Counted from the first letter of the stretch, positions 24,721 through 33,797 are shown. The stretch: DNA of 64,000 nt from Streptomyces zhihengii (GCF_016919245.1 NZ_JAFEJA010000001.1:186001-250000), one strand, 5' to 3'. Made by a program: numbers and translations. The notes: generated by a model not told the origin, from the sequence alone.

Positions 24721-26349
24721 ATGCCCATCCTCACCGGCACCCCCACCGAGACCGACGTCCTCATCACCGGCGGCGGCACGGGCGGCGTGGCCGCCGCGCT
24801 CGCCGCCTGCCGGGCCGGCCGCTCCGTCGTCCTCACCGAGGAGACGGACTGGATCGGCGGCCAGTTCACCTCGCAGGCCGTCCCGCCGGACGAGCACCCG
24901 TGGGTCGAGCAGTTCGGCGTCACCGCCTCCTACCGGGCGCTGCGCGAGGGGATCCGCTCCCACTACCGGCAGTGGTACCCGCTGCGGGCCGAGGCCCTCG
25001 GCCTGCCCCGGCTGAACCCGGGGGCGGGCCGGGTCAGCAAGCTCTGCCACGAGCCGCGCGTCGCGCTCGCCGTGATGGAGGCGATGCTGGCGCCGCACGT
25101 CGCCGCCGGCCGGCTCACCGTGCTGACCCACACCCGGCCGGTCGCCGCCGACACCGACGGCGACCTGGTGCGCGCCGTCACCGTGGAGGACATCCGCGAC
25201 GGCGCCCGGCACACCGTCGCCGCCGCGTACGTCCTCGACGCCACCGAGACCGGTGAGCTGCTCGAACTCGCCGGTGTGGAGCACGCGCTGGGCGCCGAGG
25301 CCCGCTCCGAGCACGACGAGCCGCACGCCCCGGACACCGCCGATCCGCTCAACCAGCAGGGCATCACCGTCTGCTTCGCCCTCTCCCACCACGAGGGCGA
25401 GGACCACACCGTGGACCGGCCGGCGGACTACGGCTTCTGGCGCTCCTACCGGCCCGATTTCTGGCCCGGTCCGCTGCTCGGCTTCCGCGCGCCCGACCCC
25501 CGTTCGCTGGAGGCCGTGAACCGCACCTTCGAGCCGAACCCGGACGTCGACCCCCTCGACGTGGACGCGGACCAGAGCGCGGACGCCGGGGACAAGGAGC
25601 TGTGGGGCTTCCGGCGGATCCTCGCCCGCAGGCTGCACCGGCCCGGGGCGTTCGACTCCGACATCACGCTCGTCAACTGGCCGCTCAACGACTACTGGCT
25701 CAAGCCGCTCGTCGGCGCCGGCGAGGAGACCGGGCGCCAGGCGCTGGCCGGGGCACGCGAGCTGTCGCGGTCGGTCCTGTACTGGCTGCAGACCGAGGCG
25801 CCGCGCACCGACGGCGGCACCGGATTCCCCGGCCTGCGCCTGCGTCCGGACGTCACGGGCACGGCCGACGGCTTCGCCAAGGCCGCCTACGTGCGCGAGT
25901 CGCGGCGCATCAAGGCGGTCACCACGGTCACCGAGCACGACGTCGCCATCGACCTCGTCGGCCCTTACGGCGGGACCCGTCACCGGGACTCCGTCGGCGT
26001 CGGCGGCTACCGCATCGACCTGCACCCGTCGACCGGCGGCGACAACTACATCGACATCGGCTCGGTGCCGTTCGAGATCCCGCTCGGCGCCCTGGTGCCG
26101 CGCCGGGTGCGCAATCTGCTGCCCGCCGGCAAGAACCTCGGCACCACCCACATCACCAACGGCTGCTACCGCCTGCACCCCGTCGAGTGGAACGTCGGCG
26201 AGGTCGCAGGCGCGCTCGCCGCGCACTGCCTGGAGGAGGGCGTCAGCCCGCACCAGGTGCAGGAGAACGACAAGCGGCTGGCGGAGTTCACCCGCGTCCT
26301 CGACCGGGCCGGCGTCCAGCGCCACTGGCCCGACGTGCGCGGCTACTGA
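24721..26349 (+). CDS. FAD-dependent oxidoreductase (FAD_oxidored, PF12831 type)
   Basis: A 542-residue flavoprotein. The N-terminal Rossmann motif ITGGGTGGVAAALAACRAG (G17-G22) binds FAD and is followed by TEETDWIGGQFTSQ. Other family blocks are YVLDATETGELLELAGVEH, QGITVCFALSHHEGE, the TYR-like RESRRIKA and, near the end, RNLLPAGKNLGTTHITNGCYRLHPVEWNVGEVAG. No signal peptide is seen, so it is cytosolic. The reaction is unknown; the family includes poorly described dehydrogenases in glycan and organic-acid loci. ATG 24721 has AAGGAG upstream. It heads a same-strand run with the hydantoinase-like ATPase, small zincin-like protein and transporter. Confidence 0.9.
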   Translation: MPILTGTPTETDVLITGGGTGGVAAALAACRAGRSVVLTEETDWIGGQFTSQAVPPDEHPWVEQFGVTASYRALREGIRSHYRQWYPLRAEALGLPRLNPGAGRVSKLCHEPRVALAVMEAMLAPHVAAGRLTVLTHTRPVAADTDGDLVRAVTVEDIRDGARHTVAAAYVLDATETGELLELAGVEHALGAEARSEHDEPHAPDTADPLNQQGITVCFALSHHEGEDHTVDRPADYGFWRSYRPDFWPGPLLGFRAPDPRSLEAVNRTFEPNPDVDPLDVDADQSADAGDKELWGFRRILARRLHRPGAFDSDITLVNWPLNDYWLKPLVGAGEETGRQALAGARELSRSVLYWLQTEAPRTDGGTGFPGLRLRPDVTGTADGFAKAAYVRESRRIKAVTTVTEHDVAIDLVGPYGGTRHRDSVGVGGYRIDLHPSTGGDNYIDIGSVPFEIPLGALVPRRVRNLLPAGKNLGTTHITNGCYRLHPVEWNVGEVAGALAAHCLEEGVSPHQVQENDKRLAEFTRVLDRAGVQRHWPDVRGY

Positions 26350-26402
26350 CCACGCCGCGCCGTGCCGCACGCACGCGCACGACACAAGGAGGTGTCCCCA
26401 TC

Positions 26403-28532
26403 ATGACCCCGCACCGCATACGCGTCGGCATCGACGTCGGCGGAACGTTCACCGACGCCGTGGCCGTCGACGCCGCCACCCTGGAACTCGTCGCCCAGGT
26501 CAAGGTCCCCACCAGCCACCACCACGAGGACGGCGTCGCCCACGGCATCGTCGAGGCCCTCGACCGGCTGCTGAAGGACCTCGGCCGGGCCCCCGGCGAC
26601 GTCGCGTTCCTCGCCCACGGCACCACCCAGGCCACCAACGCTCTGCTGGAGGGCGACGTGGCGCCGGTCGGCCTGATCGGCATCGGCAGCGGCCCCGCCG
26701 CCCTGCCCACCAGGCGGCTCGCCGGTCTCGCCGCGCTGGAGCTCACCCCCGGCAAGCGGCTCCCGCTGCACTACGCCCATGTCGCGGACGCCGGGGACGG
26801 CGCGGCCGTCCGCGCCGCCGTCGACGAGGTCGTCGCCGCCGGGGCCGAAGTCCTCGTCGCCACCGAACCGTTCGGCGTGGACGTGCCGGACGGCGAGCGG
26901 GCCGTCGCCGAGGCGGGCCGCGCGCAGGGGCTGCCGACCACGGCCGCGCACGAGATCACCTCGCTGTACGGGCTGCGCAAGCGCACCCGGACCGCCGTGG
27001 TCAACGCGGCCATCCTGCCGAGGATGCTCGCCACCGCCGACCTGGTCGACACCAGCATCGCGGCGGCCGGGGTGAGCGCGCCGCTGATGGTGATGCGCTG
27101 CGACGGCGGCGTCATGTCCCTGGACGAGATGCGGCGCAGACCGCTGCTCACCGTCCTGTCCGGCCCCGCGGCGGGCGTGGCCGGGGCGCTGATGCAGGAA
27201 CGGGTCAGCGAGGGCGTGTTCCTGGAGACCGGCGGCACCTCGACGGACATCAGCGTCGTGCGGCGCGGCAAGGTCGCCGTCCGCCACGCCACCGTGCTCG
27301 GCCGGACGTCCTACCTGTCGGCCCTCGACGTGCGCACCGTCGGTGTCGGCGGCGGGTCCATGGCACGGATCTCGGGCGGCCGGGTGCACGCCGCCGGCCC
27401 GCGCAGCGCCCATATCGCCGGGCTGCCGTACGCCTGCTTCGCCGACGCGGCCGACCTCGCCGGGGCCCGTCTGGTCACCGTCGCCCCGCTCGCCGGGGAC
27501 CCGGACGACTACGCCGTGCTGGAGGCCGCCGGCGGCCGATTCGCGCTCACCATGACCTGCGCCGCCAACGCCCTCGGCCGGGTCCCGGAGGGCGACTTCG
27601 CGGCGGGCGACCCGGAGGTGGCGCGCACCGCGCTGCGGCCTCTCGCCGAGGCCCTCGGCACCGATGTGGCGACGGCCGCCGCCCGGTTCCTCGACGCGGG
27701 CGTCCGCCAGGTCGAGGCCGTCACCCGCACGATGATGCGCGAGTACCGGGTGGACGACGACACCGCCGTCCTCGTCGGCGGCGGGGGCGGCGCGGCCTCC
27801 GTCACCCCGCACCTGGCCGCCGCGATGGGGCTGCCCGGGCGGATCGCCCGGCACAACGAGGTCATCAGCCCCATCGGGGTGGCCCTCGCGCTCGTCCGGG
27901 AGCAGGTCGAGCGGATCATCCCGGGCGCCACCCAGGAGCAGATCCTCGCCGTGCGCGCCGAGGCCGAGTCCGCCGTCGTCGCCCAGGGCGCGGCCCCCGG
28001 CGCGGTGGAGGTCGAGGTCACGGTCGACGCGCAGACCAACACGGTGCGCGCGGTCGCCACCGGTGCCACCGAGCTGCGCACCCAGGACCGGGCGCACCGC
28101 GCGGACGCCGACGAGCGGCTCGACGCCGCCGCGGCCAGTCTCAAGGCGGACCGCGAACGGGTGCGGGTGCTGGCCGGGACGGACGCGTACACCGTGTACG
28201 GCACCGAGGTGCGGCGCCGGCTGCGGGCCGACCGCCGTCCGGTGCGCGTCGTCGACGCGGACGGTGTGGTGCGGCTCGGCGCCGCCGACGCGCGGGTGGC
28301 GGCGATGACGGTGGAGGAGGCGGGCGGCGAACTGGCGCGGCTGGTCAAGGACGCGACGGCGTACGGCGACGGCGGTGTCCGGGCGCCCGCGGTGCGGCTG
28401 CTGGTGGGCGGCCGGATCGCCGACCTGTCCGGCGTCCTGGAGCCCGAGGCGCTGCTGGCCCTCGCCCGTGCCGAGCTGCGCCCGCGCGGCGCCGGGGAGC
28501 GGGTCGTGGCCGTCGTGGAGTCCCGGTCATGA
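26403..28532 (+). CDS. Hydantoinase A / 5-oxoprolinase-family protein
   Basis: A 709-residue member of the HyuA/oxoprolinase family, with N-terminal VGIDVGGTFTDAVAVD (ASKHA-type phosphate loop), AHGTTQATNALLEG, the central MRCDGGVMSLDE and LSGPAAGVAGA blocks, ETGGTSTDISVVRRG and a GVGGGSMAR loop. It ends with a non-standard C-terminal domain of about 200 residues. The family uses ATP to open lactam or hydantoin rings or to carboxylate ketones (acetone and acetophenone carboxylases). No HyuB partner adjoins it, which is unusual. AAGGAGGTG precedes ATG 26403. It follows the flavoprotein by 53 bp and overlaps the next gene by 4 bp. Confidence 0.92.
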   Translation: MTPHRIRVGIDVGGTFTDAVAVDAATLELVAQVKVPTSHHHEDGVAHGIVEALDRLLKDLGRAPGDVAFLAHGTTQATNALLEGDVAPVGLIGIGSGPAALPTRRLAGLAALELTPGKRLPLHYAHVADAGDGAAVRAAVDEVVAAGAEVLVATEPFGVDVPDGERAVAEAGRAQGLPTTAAHEITSLYGLRKRTRTAVVNAAILPRMLATADLVDTSIAAAGVSAPLMVMRCDGGVMSLDEMRRRPLLTVLSGPAAGVAGALMQERVSEGVFLETGGTSTDISVVRRGKVAVRHATVLGRTSYLSALDVRTVGVGGGSMARISGGRVHAAGPRSAHIAGLPYACFADAADLAGARLVTVAPLAGDPDDYAVLEAAGGRFALTMTCAANALGRVPEGDFAAGDPEVARTALRPLAEALGTDVATAAARFLDAGVRQVEAVTRTMMREYRVDDDTAVLVGGGGGAASVTPHLAAAMGLPGRIARHNEVISPIGVALALVREQVERIIPGATQEQILAVRAEAESAVVAQGAAPGAVEVEVTVDAQTNTVRAVATGATELRTQDRAHRADADERLDAAAASLKADRERVRVLAGTDAYTVYGTEVRRRLRADRRPVRVVDADGVVRLGAADARVAAMTVEEAGGELARLVKDATAYGDGGVRAPAVRLLVGGRIADLSGVLEPEALLALARAELRPRGAGERVVAVVESRS

Positions 28533-29110
28533 GCGCACCCGTGATCGACGCGCACGACCTGGACCTCGCGGTGAGCCTGCTCGCCGGGACGCCCACCCAT
28601 GAGGACCGCGATCCGGAGCTGCTGCGCCGGTGGGCGCTGGCGGCCACGGAGTTCGGCAGCCGGATGACGCCGGCGGCCGAGCCGGTGCGGGTCGTCGAAC
28701 GGGACGGCGGGCTCGCCGCGGGGCTGCTGGCCCGCTACCGGTCCCGGCCGCCCGTGGTGGAGGTCTACACCGACACCGTGCGGCGCGCCGAGGCGCTGAT
28801 CGACGAGCGGGGCTGGCGGGACTGGTACCCGCAGGGGTCGGTGCGCGCCGCCGCCCTCGCCCACGAGCAGGCGCACGCCTGGCTGCACCACGCCCGCGTC
28901 CGTGCCGAGTTCAAGCGGGCGCTCGGCCACACCGCGCTGCGCCTCGGCCGGCGGCGCCTCTACGCGTACGTCGCGGGCGCGGACGAACTCGCCGCGCACG
29001 CCTACGCCCACACCGCCTGCGGCCTGGGCCGCAGTCCCCTGCTCCTCACGGAGGCGCTCGGTGCCGCCGTGTCCCGCGAGGCCGCCGTGTCCTCGGAAAG
29101 CGAGAACTGA
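28529..29110 (+). CDS. Small HExxH protein of unknown function, translationally coupled
   Basis: A 193-residue cytosolic protein, not recognised. It has a metal-site pattern HEQAH (H112, E113, H116) in RAAALAHEQAHAWLHHAR, with a further acid at E153 in GADELAAHAYAH, 37 residues on, as in gluzincin-type peptidases; extra His at 120-121 and 158-161 could also bind metal. The ATG overlaps the hydantoinase-family stop (ATGA), so the two are made together. It could be a metalloenzyme acting on the same intermediate or a metal-binding accessory. The family's normal length and function are not known to me. Confidence 0.82.
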   Translation: MSAPVIDAHDLDLAVSLLAGTPTHEDRDPELLRRWALAATEFGSRMTPAAEPVRVVERDGGLAAGLLARYRSRPPVVEVYTDTVRRAEALIDERGWRDWYPQGSVRAAALAHEQAHAWLHHARVRAEFKRALGHTALRLGRRRLYAYVAGADELAAHAYAHTACGLGRSPLLLTEALGAAVSREAAVSSESEN

Positions 29111-29113
29111 TCG

Positions 29114-30400
29114 ATGGGTGTCGTCATTCTGCTCGTCATGGCGGCCGGGGTGGCCGCCATGCTCAGCCGCAAACTGCCCACGGCCTTCGCCCTCGTGCTG
29201 CTGGCGGTGGCGATCGCCTTCCTGGCGGGCGCGCCGGTGTCCGGCGAGGGCAGTGTCCTGGACACGGTGCTCCAGCAGGGCGCCCCGGCGCTCGCCGCCA
29301 CCATGATCGCGATCCTGCTCGGCTCCTGGCTCGGCAAGCTGCTGGAGGAGACCGGCATCGCGGGCACCCTGGTCCGGAAGATCGTCGAATTCGGCGGCGA
29401 CCGGCCGGTGTTCGTGGCACTCGGGGTGCTCGGGGTGTCCGCCCTGGTGGGCACGGTGACCGGATCGGCGCCGGCGGCCATGCTGGCGGGGCTGATCGGG
29501 ATCCCCGCGATGATCGCGGTCGGCATTCCGAAGGTCACGGCGGCGGGCACCATCCTCATGGGCATCGCGGTCGGCGTCCCGTTCGAACTGCCGGTGTGGC
29601 AGTTCTTCTCCACGGCGCTGGACCTGCCGATACCGACGGTGCGCGGCTTCATGGTGAAGCTGTTCCCGTTCGCGCTGGTCGCGGCCGTGGCCTATGTGCT
29701 GATCGAGTCGCGGCGGCGCGGTGTCGAGCACACCTGGTCGCTGCGGACCGCGCCGGGCGGTCCCACCCGCGGCGACCGGCGCCGCCGGCTCGGGGACGCG
29801 CCCTGGTACGCGCTGCTCACTCCGGTGGTGCCGCTGGTCCTGGCGCTCGGCCTGGAGGTCGCGATCATCCCGTCGCTGCTCGGCGGTGTGCTGTTCGCGC
29901 TGGTCACGACCACCCGGCCGCGGGAGATGAGCCGCCGTCTGCTGCGCACCCTGTACGGCGGGTTCGAGGTGGCCGCCCCGCCCGTCGTGCTGTTCGTCGC
30001 GATCGGCGTGCTGCTCGCCGCGGTGAAGCTGCCCGGCGCGGTGGAGGCCCTGCAACCGCTGGTGGAGGCGGTCAGCCCGCAGAACGCCGTGCTGTTCGTC
30101 CTCGTCTTCACGCTGCTCGTGCCGCTCTGCCTGTTCCGCGGCCCGCTCAACGTGTACGGCCTGGGCGCCGGCATCGCGGGCGTCCTGGTGGCCACCGGCA
30201 TCTACCCGGCCGTCGCCGTCCTCGGCATGACGGCCTCCTACAACCAGGTCTTCGGCGTGTCCGACCCGACCAGCACCCAGACGGTGTGGAGCGCCCAGTA
30301 CGCAGGCGTCTCCCCGCACCAGGTGATGGTGCGGACGCTGCCCTATGTGTGGGTCGTCGCCTGCGGCGGCCTGTGCATCACCGCGTACACCCACCTCTGA
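29114..30400 (+). CDS. Multi-pass transporter (ion-transporter superfamily, GntP/DcuC/citrate type)
   Basis: A 428-residue integral membrane protein with about ten to twelve hydrophobic segments in two halves joined by a basic cytosolic loop (RRRGVEHTWSLRTAPGGPTRGDRRRR, about 200-230). Re-entrant-like Gly/Pro motifs VGTVTGSAPAAMLAGLIG and CLFRGPLNVYGLGAGI occur in each half. The pattern resembles sugar-acid and dicarboxylate carriers of the ion-transporter superfamily; the substrate cannot be assigned. ATG 29114 is three bases after the previous stop with only a weak AGCGAG upstream, so translation probably depends on the gene before. It likely imports the pathway substrate. Confidence 0.85.
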   Translation: MGVVILLVMAAGVAAMLSRKLPTAFALVLLAVAIAFLAGAPVSGEGSVLDTVLQQGAPALAATMIAILLGSWLGKLLEETGIAGTLVRKIVEFGGDRPVFVALGVLGVSALVGTVTGSAPAAMLAGLIGIPAMIAVGIPKVTAAGTILMGIAVGVPFELPVWQFFSTALDLPIPTVRGFMVKLFPFALVAAVAYVLIESRRRGVEHTWSLRTAPGGPTRGDRRRRLGDAPWYALLTPVVPLVLALGLEVAIIPSLLGGVLFALVTTTRPREMSRRLLRTLYGGFEVAAPPVVLFVAIGVLLAAVKLPGAVEALQPLVEAVSPQNAVLFVLVFTLLVPLCLFRGPLNVYGLGAGIAGVLVATGIYPAVAVLGMTASYNQVFGVSDPTSTQTVWSAQYAGVSPHQVMVRTLPYVWVVACGGLCITAYTHL

Positions 30401-30467
30401 CCGCTCGCACCGGCCGGTCCCCCACCGGCCCGCACCGTCCCCGTCCGAACGATCTTTGGAGCCGCAC

Positions 30468-31475
30468 ATGCACGAGCCGCAGCACGGCCCGGACCGTCGT
30501 ACCTTCCTGCGCGCCACCGCCGTCACCGGCGCCGCGCTCACCTTCGGCGGCCTGTCCGCGCCGTCCGCCTCCGCCGCGCCCGGCGGGTTCCCCGACTACA
30601 CGTATCTGCGCACCCTGCTGACGCCCTCGCAGCTGCGGTACAACCCGACCGGCGAGATCATCTTCCCGACCGTGCGCGGCGTCTACGACAAGCTCGCCAA
30701 CCCGCTGGGCCGCTACTACCTGTACTACGCGCCGCACGACGCCCCGGGCGGCGTCTGCCTGGCCTACGGCGACTCGCTGGAGGGCCCGTTCACCGAGTAC
30801 CCGGCCAACCCGATCGTCTCCAACCGGTGGGACCCTCACTACTCCGTCAGCCATGTCTCCTCGCCGCACGTGATGTGGAACGCGGACGCGAAGGAGTTCT
30901 GGCTGTACTTCCACGGCGAGAACACCACCACCCGCCTCGCCCGGTCGAAGAACGGGGTGGACTTCACCTACGACAGGACGGTGCTGACGACGGCCATGCT
31001 GCCGGCGGGCACCACCGAGACCTCCTACGCCCGGGTGTTCCGCCACGACCTGCCCGCCCTCGGCGCCCGCTACGTGATGCTGTTCATGGTCAACAACACC
31101 ACGAACCACCGCGACATCGGCTGGGGCTGGTCCGCCGACGGCCGCACCTGGACCTTCGCGCAGACACCCCTGGTACGGCACTCGGACGTCGGCGCCGTGA
31201 ACATCGGCGGACCGCACCTGCTCACCCGCGGCGGCTCCGCGTTCGTCGTCTACAACAAGGACAAGGGCAGCGGCGGCGACGTCATGATCACCGAGGTGGG
31301 GGCGGACTTCTCGCTCCGCCGCCACCTCGGCGTCTTCTACGACTCGCGCGGCACCGCCCCCGACAACGGACGGTCCGCCTCCCCGGCCTTCGGCACGGAC
31401 GGCGGCGTGCCGTACATGGTCTACGAGGCGGGCGACCGCCTCGCGGGCTCGATCGCGGTGGCGCGGGGCCGGTAG
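30468..31475 (+). CDS. Tat-secreted five-bladed beta-propeller protein, glycoside-hydrolase-like
   Basis: A 335-residue exported protein with a twin-arginine signal (DRRTFLRA, R10-R11; hydrophobic stretch to PSASA near residue 36). The mature part has repeated W/Y-rich strands such as GRYYLYYAPHD, KEFWLYFHGEN, RYVMLFMVNN and DIGWGWSADGRTW, and acidic turns typical of GH43/GH32-like propellers. No complete catalytic triad of a known GH family is obvious. TGGAG precedes ATG 30468, 67 bp after the transporter. It is probably the last gene of the locus and suggests an extracellular glycan or glycoside as the source of the imported substrate. Confidence 0.82.
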   Translation: MHEPQHGPDRRTFLRATAVTGAALTFGGLSAPSASAAPGGFPDYTYLRTLLTPSQLRYNPTGEIIFPTVRGVYDKLANPLGRYYLYYAPHDAPGGVCLAYGDSLEGPFTEYPANPIVSNRWDPHYSVSHVSSPHVMWNADAKEFWLYFHGENTTTRLARSKNGVDFTYDRTVLTTAMLPAGTTETSYARVFRHDLPALGARYVMLFMVNNTTNHRDIGWGWSADGRTWTFAQTPLVRHSDVGAVNIGGPHLLTRGGSAFVVYNKDKGSGGDVMITEVGADFSLRRHLGVFYDSRGTAPDNGRSASPAFGTDGGVPYMVYEAGDRLAGSIAVARGR

Positions 31476-31520
31476 CGGGCGGGCGTCCGCCCGCGGCACC
31501 CCGGGCGGACGCCGCACCCG

Positions 31521-31526
31521 TACCCT
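31521..31526 (+). promoter_or_regulatory. -10 box of a leaderless sirtuin transcript
   Basis: TACCCT ends 6 bases before ATG 31533 and no ribosome-binding site is present, the standard picture of a leaderless actinobacterial gene whose transcript begins at the A of ATG. The -35 region is not obvious. Confidence 0.65.
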
Positions 31527-31532
31527 GGCGGC

Positions 31533-32432
31533 ATGCGGATGCGCCCCACGCTGAGCTGGACCCCCGCCCAGGACGTCCTGCCGGGGACCACGGATCTGAC
31601 CCCGGTCGCCGACGCGCTGGGCAGCGGCGGTGTGCTGGTGCTCAGCGGCGCGGGCCTCTCCACGGAATCGGGCATCCCCGACTACCGGGGGGAGGGCGGC
31701 AGCCTGAGCCGGCACACCCCCATGACGTACCAGGACTTCACCGGCGGCGCGCAGGCCAGGCGGCGGTACTGGGCGCGCAGTCACCTCGGCTGGCGGACGT
31801 TCGGCCGGGCCCGGCCCAACGCCGGGCACCGGGCCGTCGCCGCGTTCGCCCGGCACGGCCTGCTGTCGGGCGTGATCACGCAGAACGTCGACGGCCTGCA
31901 CCAGGCGGCCGGCAGCGAGGGCGTGGTGGAGCTCCACGGCGCCCTGGACCGGGTGGTCTGCCTGTCCTGCGGCGCCCCCAGCGCGCGGCGGGACCTCGCG
32001 GCGCGGCTGGAGGAGGCGAACACCGGGTACGCGCCGGTGGCCGCGGCCCTGAACCCGGACGGTGACGCCGACCTCACCGACGAGCAGGTCGCCGGCTTCC
32101 GGGTGGTGGACTGCGAGCGCTGCGGCGGCGTCCTCAAGCCGGACGTGGTGTTCTTCGGCGAGAACGTCCCGGCGGAGCGGGTGGAGCACTGCCGGCGGCT
32201 GGTCGGCGAGGCGGCGTCGGTGCTGGTCCTGGGCTCCTCGCTGACGGTGATGTCGGGGCTCCGGTTCGTCCGCCAGGCGGCGCGGGCGGGCACCCCCGTG
32301 CTGATCGTCAACCGCGACCCGACCCGCGGCGACGGCCACGCCGTCACCCGCGTCTCGCTGCCGCTGGGGGACGCCCTGACCGGCGTGGCGGGCCGGCTCG
32401 GGATCACCTTCGACGGCGGGCCCGCGGACTGA
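31533..32432 (+). CDS. Sir2-family NAD-dependent protein deacylase
   Basis: A 299-residue sirtuin. NAD-binding GAGLSTESGIPDYRG (39-53), TQNVDGLHQ (116-124) and catalytic H135 (ELHGALDRVVC) are present. The zinc module uses C143-x2-C146 and C194-x2-C197, and the Rossmann end has VLGSSLTVMSG and VNRDPTRGD. It removes acyl groups from lysine using NAD+ in the cytoplasm; the longer insert between the Cys pairs is usual for class II-like bacterial sirtuins. Starts at 31533 and 31539 are both possible; the first fits a leaderless transcript. Confidence 0.94.
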   Translation: MRMRPTLSWTPAQDVLPGTTDLTPVADALGSGGVLVLSGAGLSTESGIPDYRGEGGSLSRHTPMTYQDFTGGAQARRRYWARSHLGWRTFGRARPNAGHRAVAAFARHGLLSGVITQNVDGLHQAAGSEGVVELHGALDRVVCLSCGAPSARRDLAARLEEANTGYAPVAAALNPDGDADLTDEQVAGFRVVDCERCGGVLKPDVVFFGENVPAERVEHCRRLVGEAASVLVLGSSLTVMSGLRFVRQAARAGTPVLIVNRDPTRGDGHAVTRVSLPLGDALTGVAGRLGITFDGGPAD

Positions 32433-32664
32433 CGCGGGGAACCGCCCCGCCGGGACGGCACCGCGCAGTCGCGACTCCTGCTGGATCACGTCCCCTCACG
32501 GCCGGCGCGGTCGCCCCCGCGGGCACGGCGGAGCACCCGCCGGCGGACCGCCCGGCCCCCGTTCGGGCAGCCGCAGAGGGACGGAACGGCAGAGCACCGG
32601 CTCGGCCGGGACGGCGCAACGCCCCTGGTCGGAAAAGGCGTCGCGGCCGACGCCGGGCGGTGGC

Positions 32665-32670
32665 TACCCT
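32665..32670 (+). promoter_or_regulatory. -10 box of a leaderless GNAT transcript
   Basis: TACCCT ends 7 bases before ATG 32678, with no ribosome-binding site. The 245-bp gap after the sirtuin gene (32433-32677) otherwise shows no feature. Confidence 0.6.
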
Positions 32671-32677
32671 GCCGCGC

Positions 32678-33481
32678 ATGCCTTCTCTCACGCGGCACCG
32701 ACTGGCCCCTGCGGACACCGGCCCCGCACTGCGGGCGCTGAGCGGGTGGACGCCCGCCGACACACCCGGCGGCAGCCTCCATCCCGGTGACGTGGGCTGG
32801 TATCTGCGGCTGGGCGACGCGGCCGTCCACCTGTGGACCGAGGACGGGGCGCCGGTGGCGGTCGGCTTCCTCGACGGGCCGGTGCTGCGGGTGACCGCCG
32901 CCCCTGGCGCCGACCCCGGTGCGCTGGCGGCGTCCGCCGAGGACCTCCTCGTCCCCGGCAACGACTGGTGCGACGGGCTGCCGGTGCCCGGATGGGAGCG
33001 CGAGCGCGAGGAGTCCTGGCTCGTGCTGTCGTGGACGCCGCGCCCGGTGACGAGCCGTGCCGGGCCCGTCGACGAGGCCGCCGCGGCCGACCGGGTGCGG
33101 GTGCACCGGTCCGCCTTCGCCGGGTCTTCGTTCGGCCTGGGGCACTGGCGGGCGATGAAGCGGTCCCCGGCGGCGGACCTCGCCGTGGAGGCCCTGGTGC
33201 GCACCCCCGAGGGGGAGCCCGCGGCCGCCGCGACCGGATGGTTCGCCGGGGCGGGCAGATGCGGTCTGCTCGAACCCGTCGGCACCGTACCGGCCCATCG
33301 CGGCCACGGCTACGGACGCGACGCGGTGCTGGGCGCCTGCGCGGCTCTGGTGGACCGGGGCGCGAGCGCGGTCGCCGTGCTCACGCCGTCGAGCAACGAG
33401 GCAGCGGCGGCGCTCTACCGCTCGGCCGGGTTCACCGTCGTGCGGGAGACCCGGGACTGGGTCCGCTCCGGGCGTACCTGA
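32678..33481 (+). CDS. GNAT-family N-acetyltransferase
   Basis: A 267-residue protein. The C-terminal GNAT domain (about 125-265) has the acetyl-CoA loop VPAHRGHGYGRDAVLGACAA and the late SSNEAAAALYRSAGFTVVRE motif. The N-terminal 120 residues (DVGWYLRLGD...VHLWTEDG) look like a degenerate GNAT or partner domain, as in two-domain GNATs. The acceptor substrate is unknown. ATG 32678 follows a leaderless-type -10; an ATG at 32660 is less likely. Confidence 0.88.
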   Translation: MPSLTRHRLAPADTGPALRALSGWTPADTPGGSLHPGDVGWYLRLGDAAVHLWTEDGAPVAVGFLDGPVLRVTAAPGADPGALAASAEDLLVPGNDWCDGLPVPGWEREREESWLVLSWTPRPVTSRAGPVDEAAAADRVRVHRSAFAGSSFGLGHWRAMKRSPAADLAVEALVRTPEGEPAAAATGWFAGAGRCGLLEPVGTVPAHRGHGYGRDAVLGACAALVDRGASAVAVLTPSSNEAAAALYRSAGFTVVRETRDWVRSGRT

Positions 33482-33539
33482 GGAACCGGCGCGCCGGAGC
33501 ACGCGCCCGGAGCACACTCGCCCGATCCCGCCGGCGCCC

Positions 33540-33797
33540 TCAGACGACGGTGACCCGCAGGACGTAGCGCCGTCCGGTGCGTATCGCCTCCGCCTGTTCG
33601 ACGAGGTCGGCAGGGGTGAACTCCAGCAGTGCCCGGTCCGCGGCGCGGCGGAGCAGGGGCACGATCTCTGCGGTCGGCCGGCCGCGATGGGTGTCCGCGA
33701 GATCCGCGAAGGCCCGTTGGTAGGGAACCGCGTGCGCGCTGGTGCTGTCGGCGAGGAGCCTGTCCAGGTGCCCACTGCCCACACTGATCCTGCCCAT
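33540..33797 (-). CDS. Small hypothetical protein, 85 aa
   Basis: A short soluble, mainly helical protein (LDRLLADSTSAHAVPYQRAF, PTAEIVPLLRRAADRALLEF) ending in RTGRRYVLRVTVV. No family is recognised. ATG 33797 has GGGAG upstream; the frame extends further but with Pro/Arg-rich sequence. It is convergent with the GNAT gene. Repeats of AFADLADTHRGR-like spacing suggest a simple helical bundle; nothing more can be said. Confidence 0.6.
   Translation of the reverse strand: MGRISVGSGHLDRLLADSTSAHAVPYQRAFADLADTHRGRPTAEIVPLLRRAADRALLEFTPADLVEQAEAIRTGRRYVLRVTVV

Noticed and set aside
23173..26385. 1070-codon minus-strand frame opposite LacI and the flavoprotein
   Set aside because: It is antisense to two well-supported genes and is Val/Gly/Arg-rich, as expected from high GC; it has no domain.
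27509..30541. 1010-codon minus-strand frame opposite the HyuA-like protein and transporter
   Set aside because: Shadow frame with low-complexity His/Arg/Gln sequence and no recognisable family.
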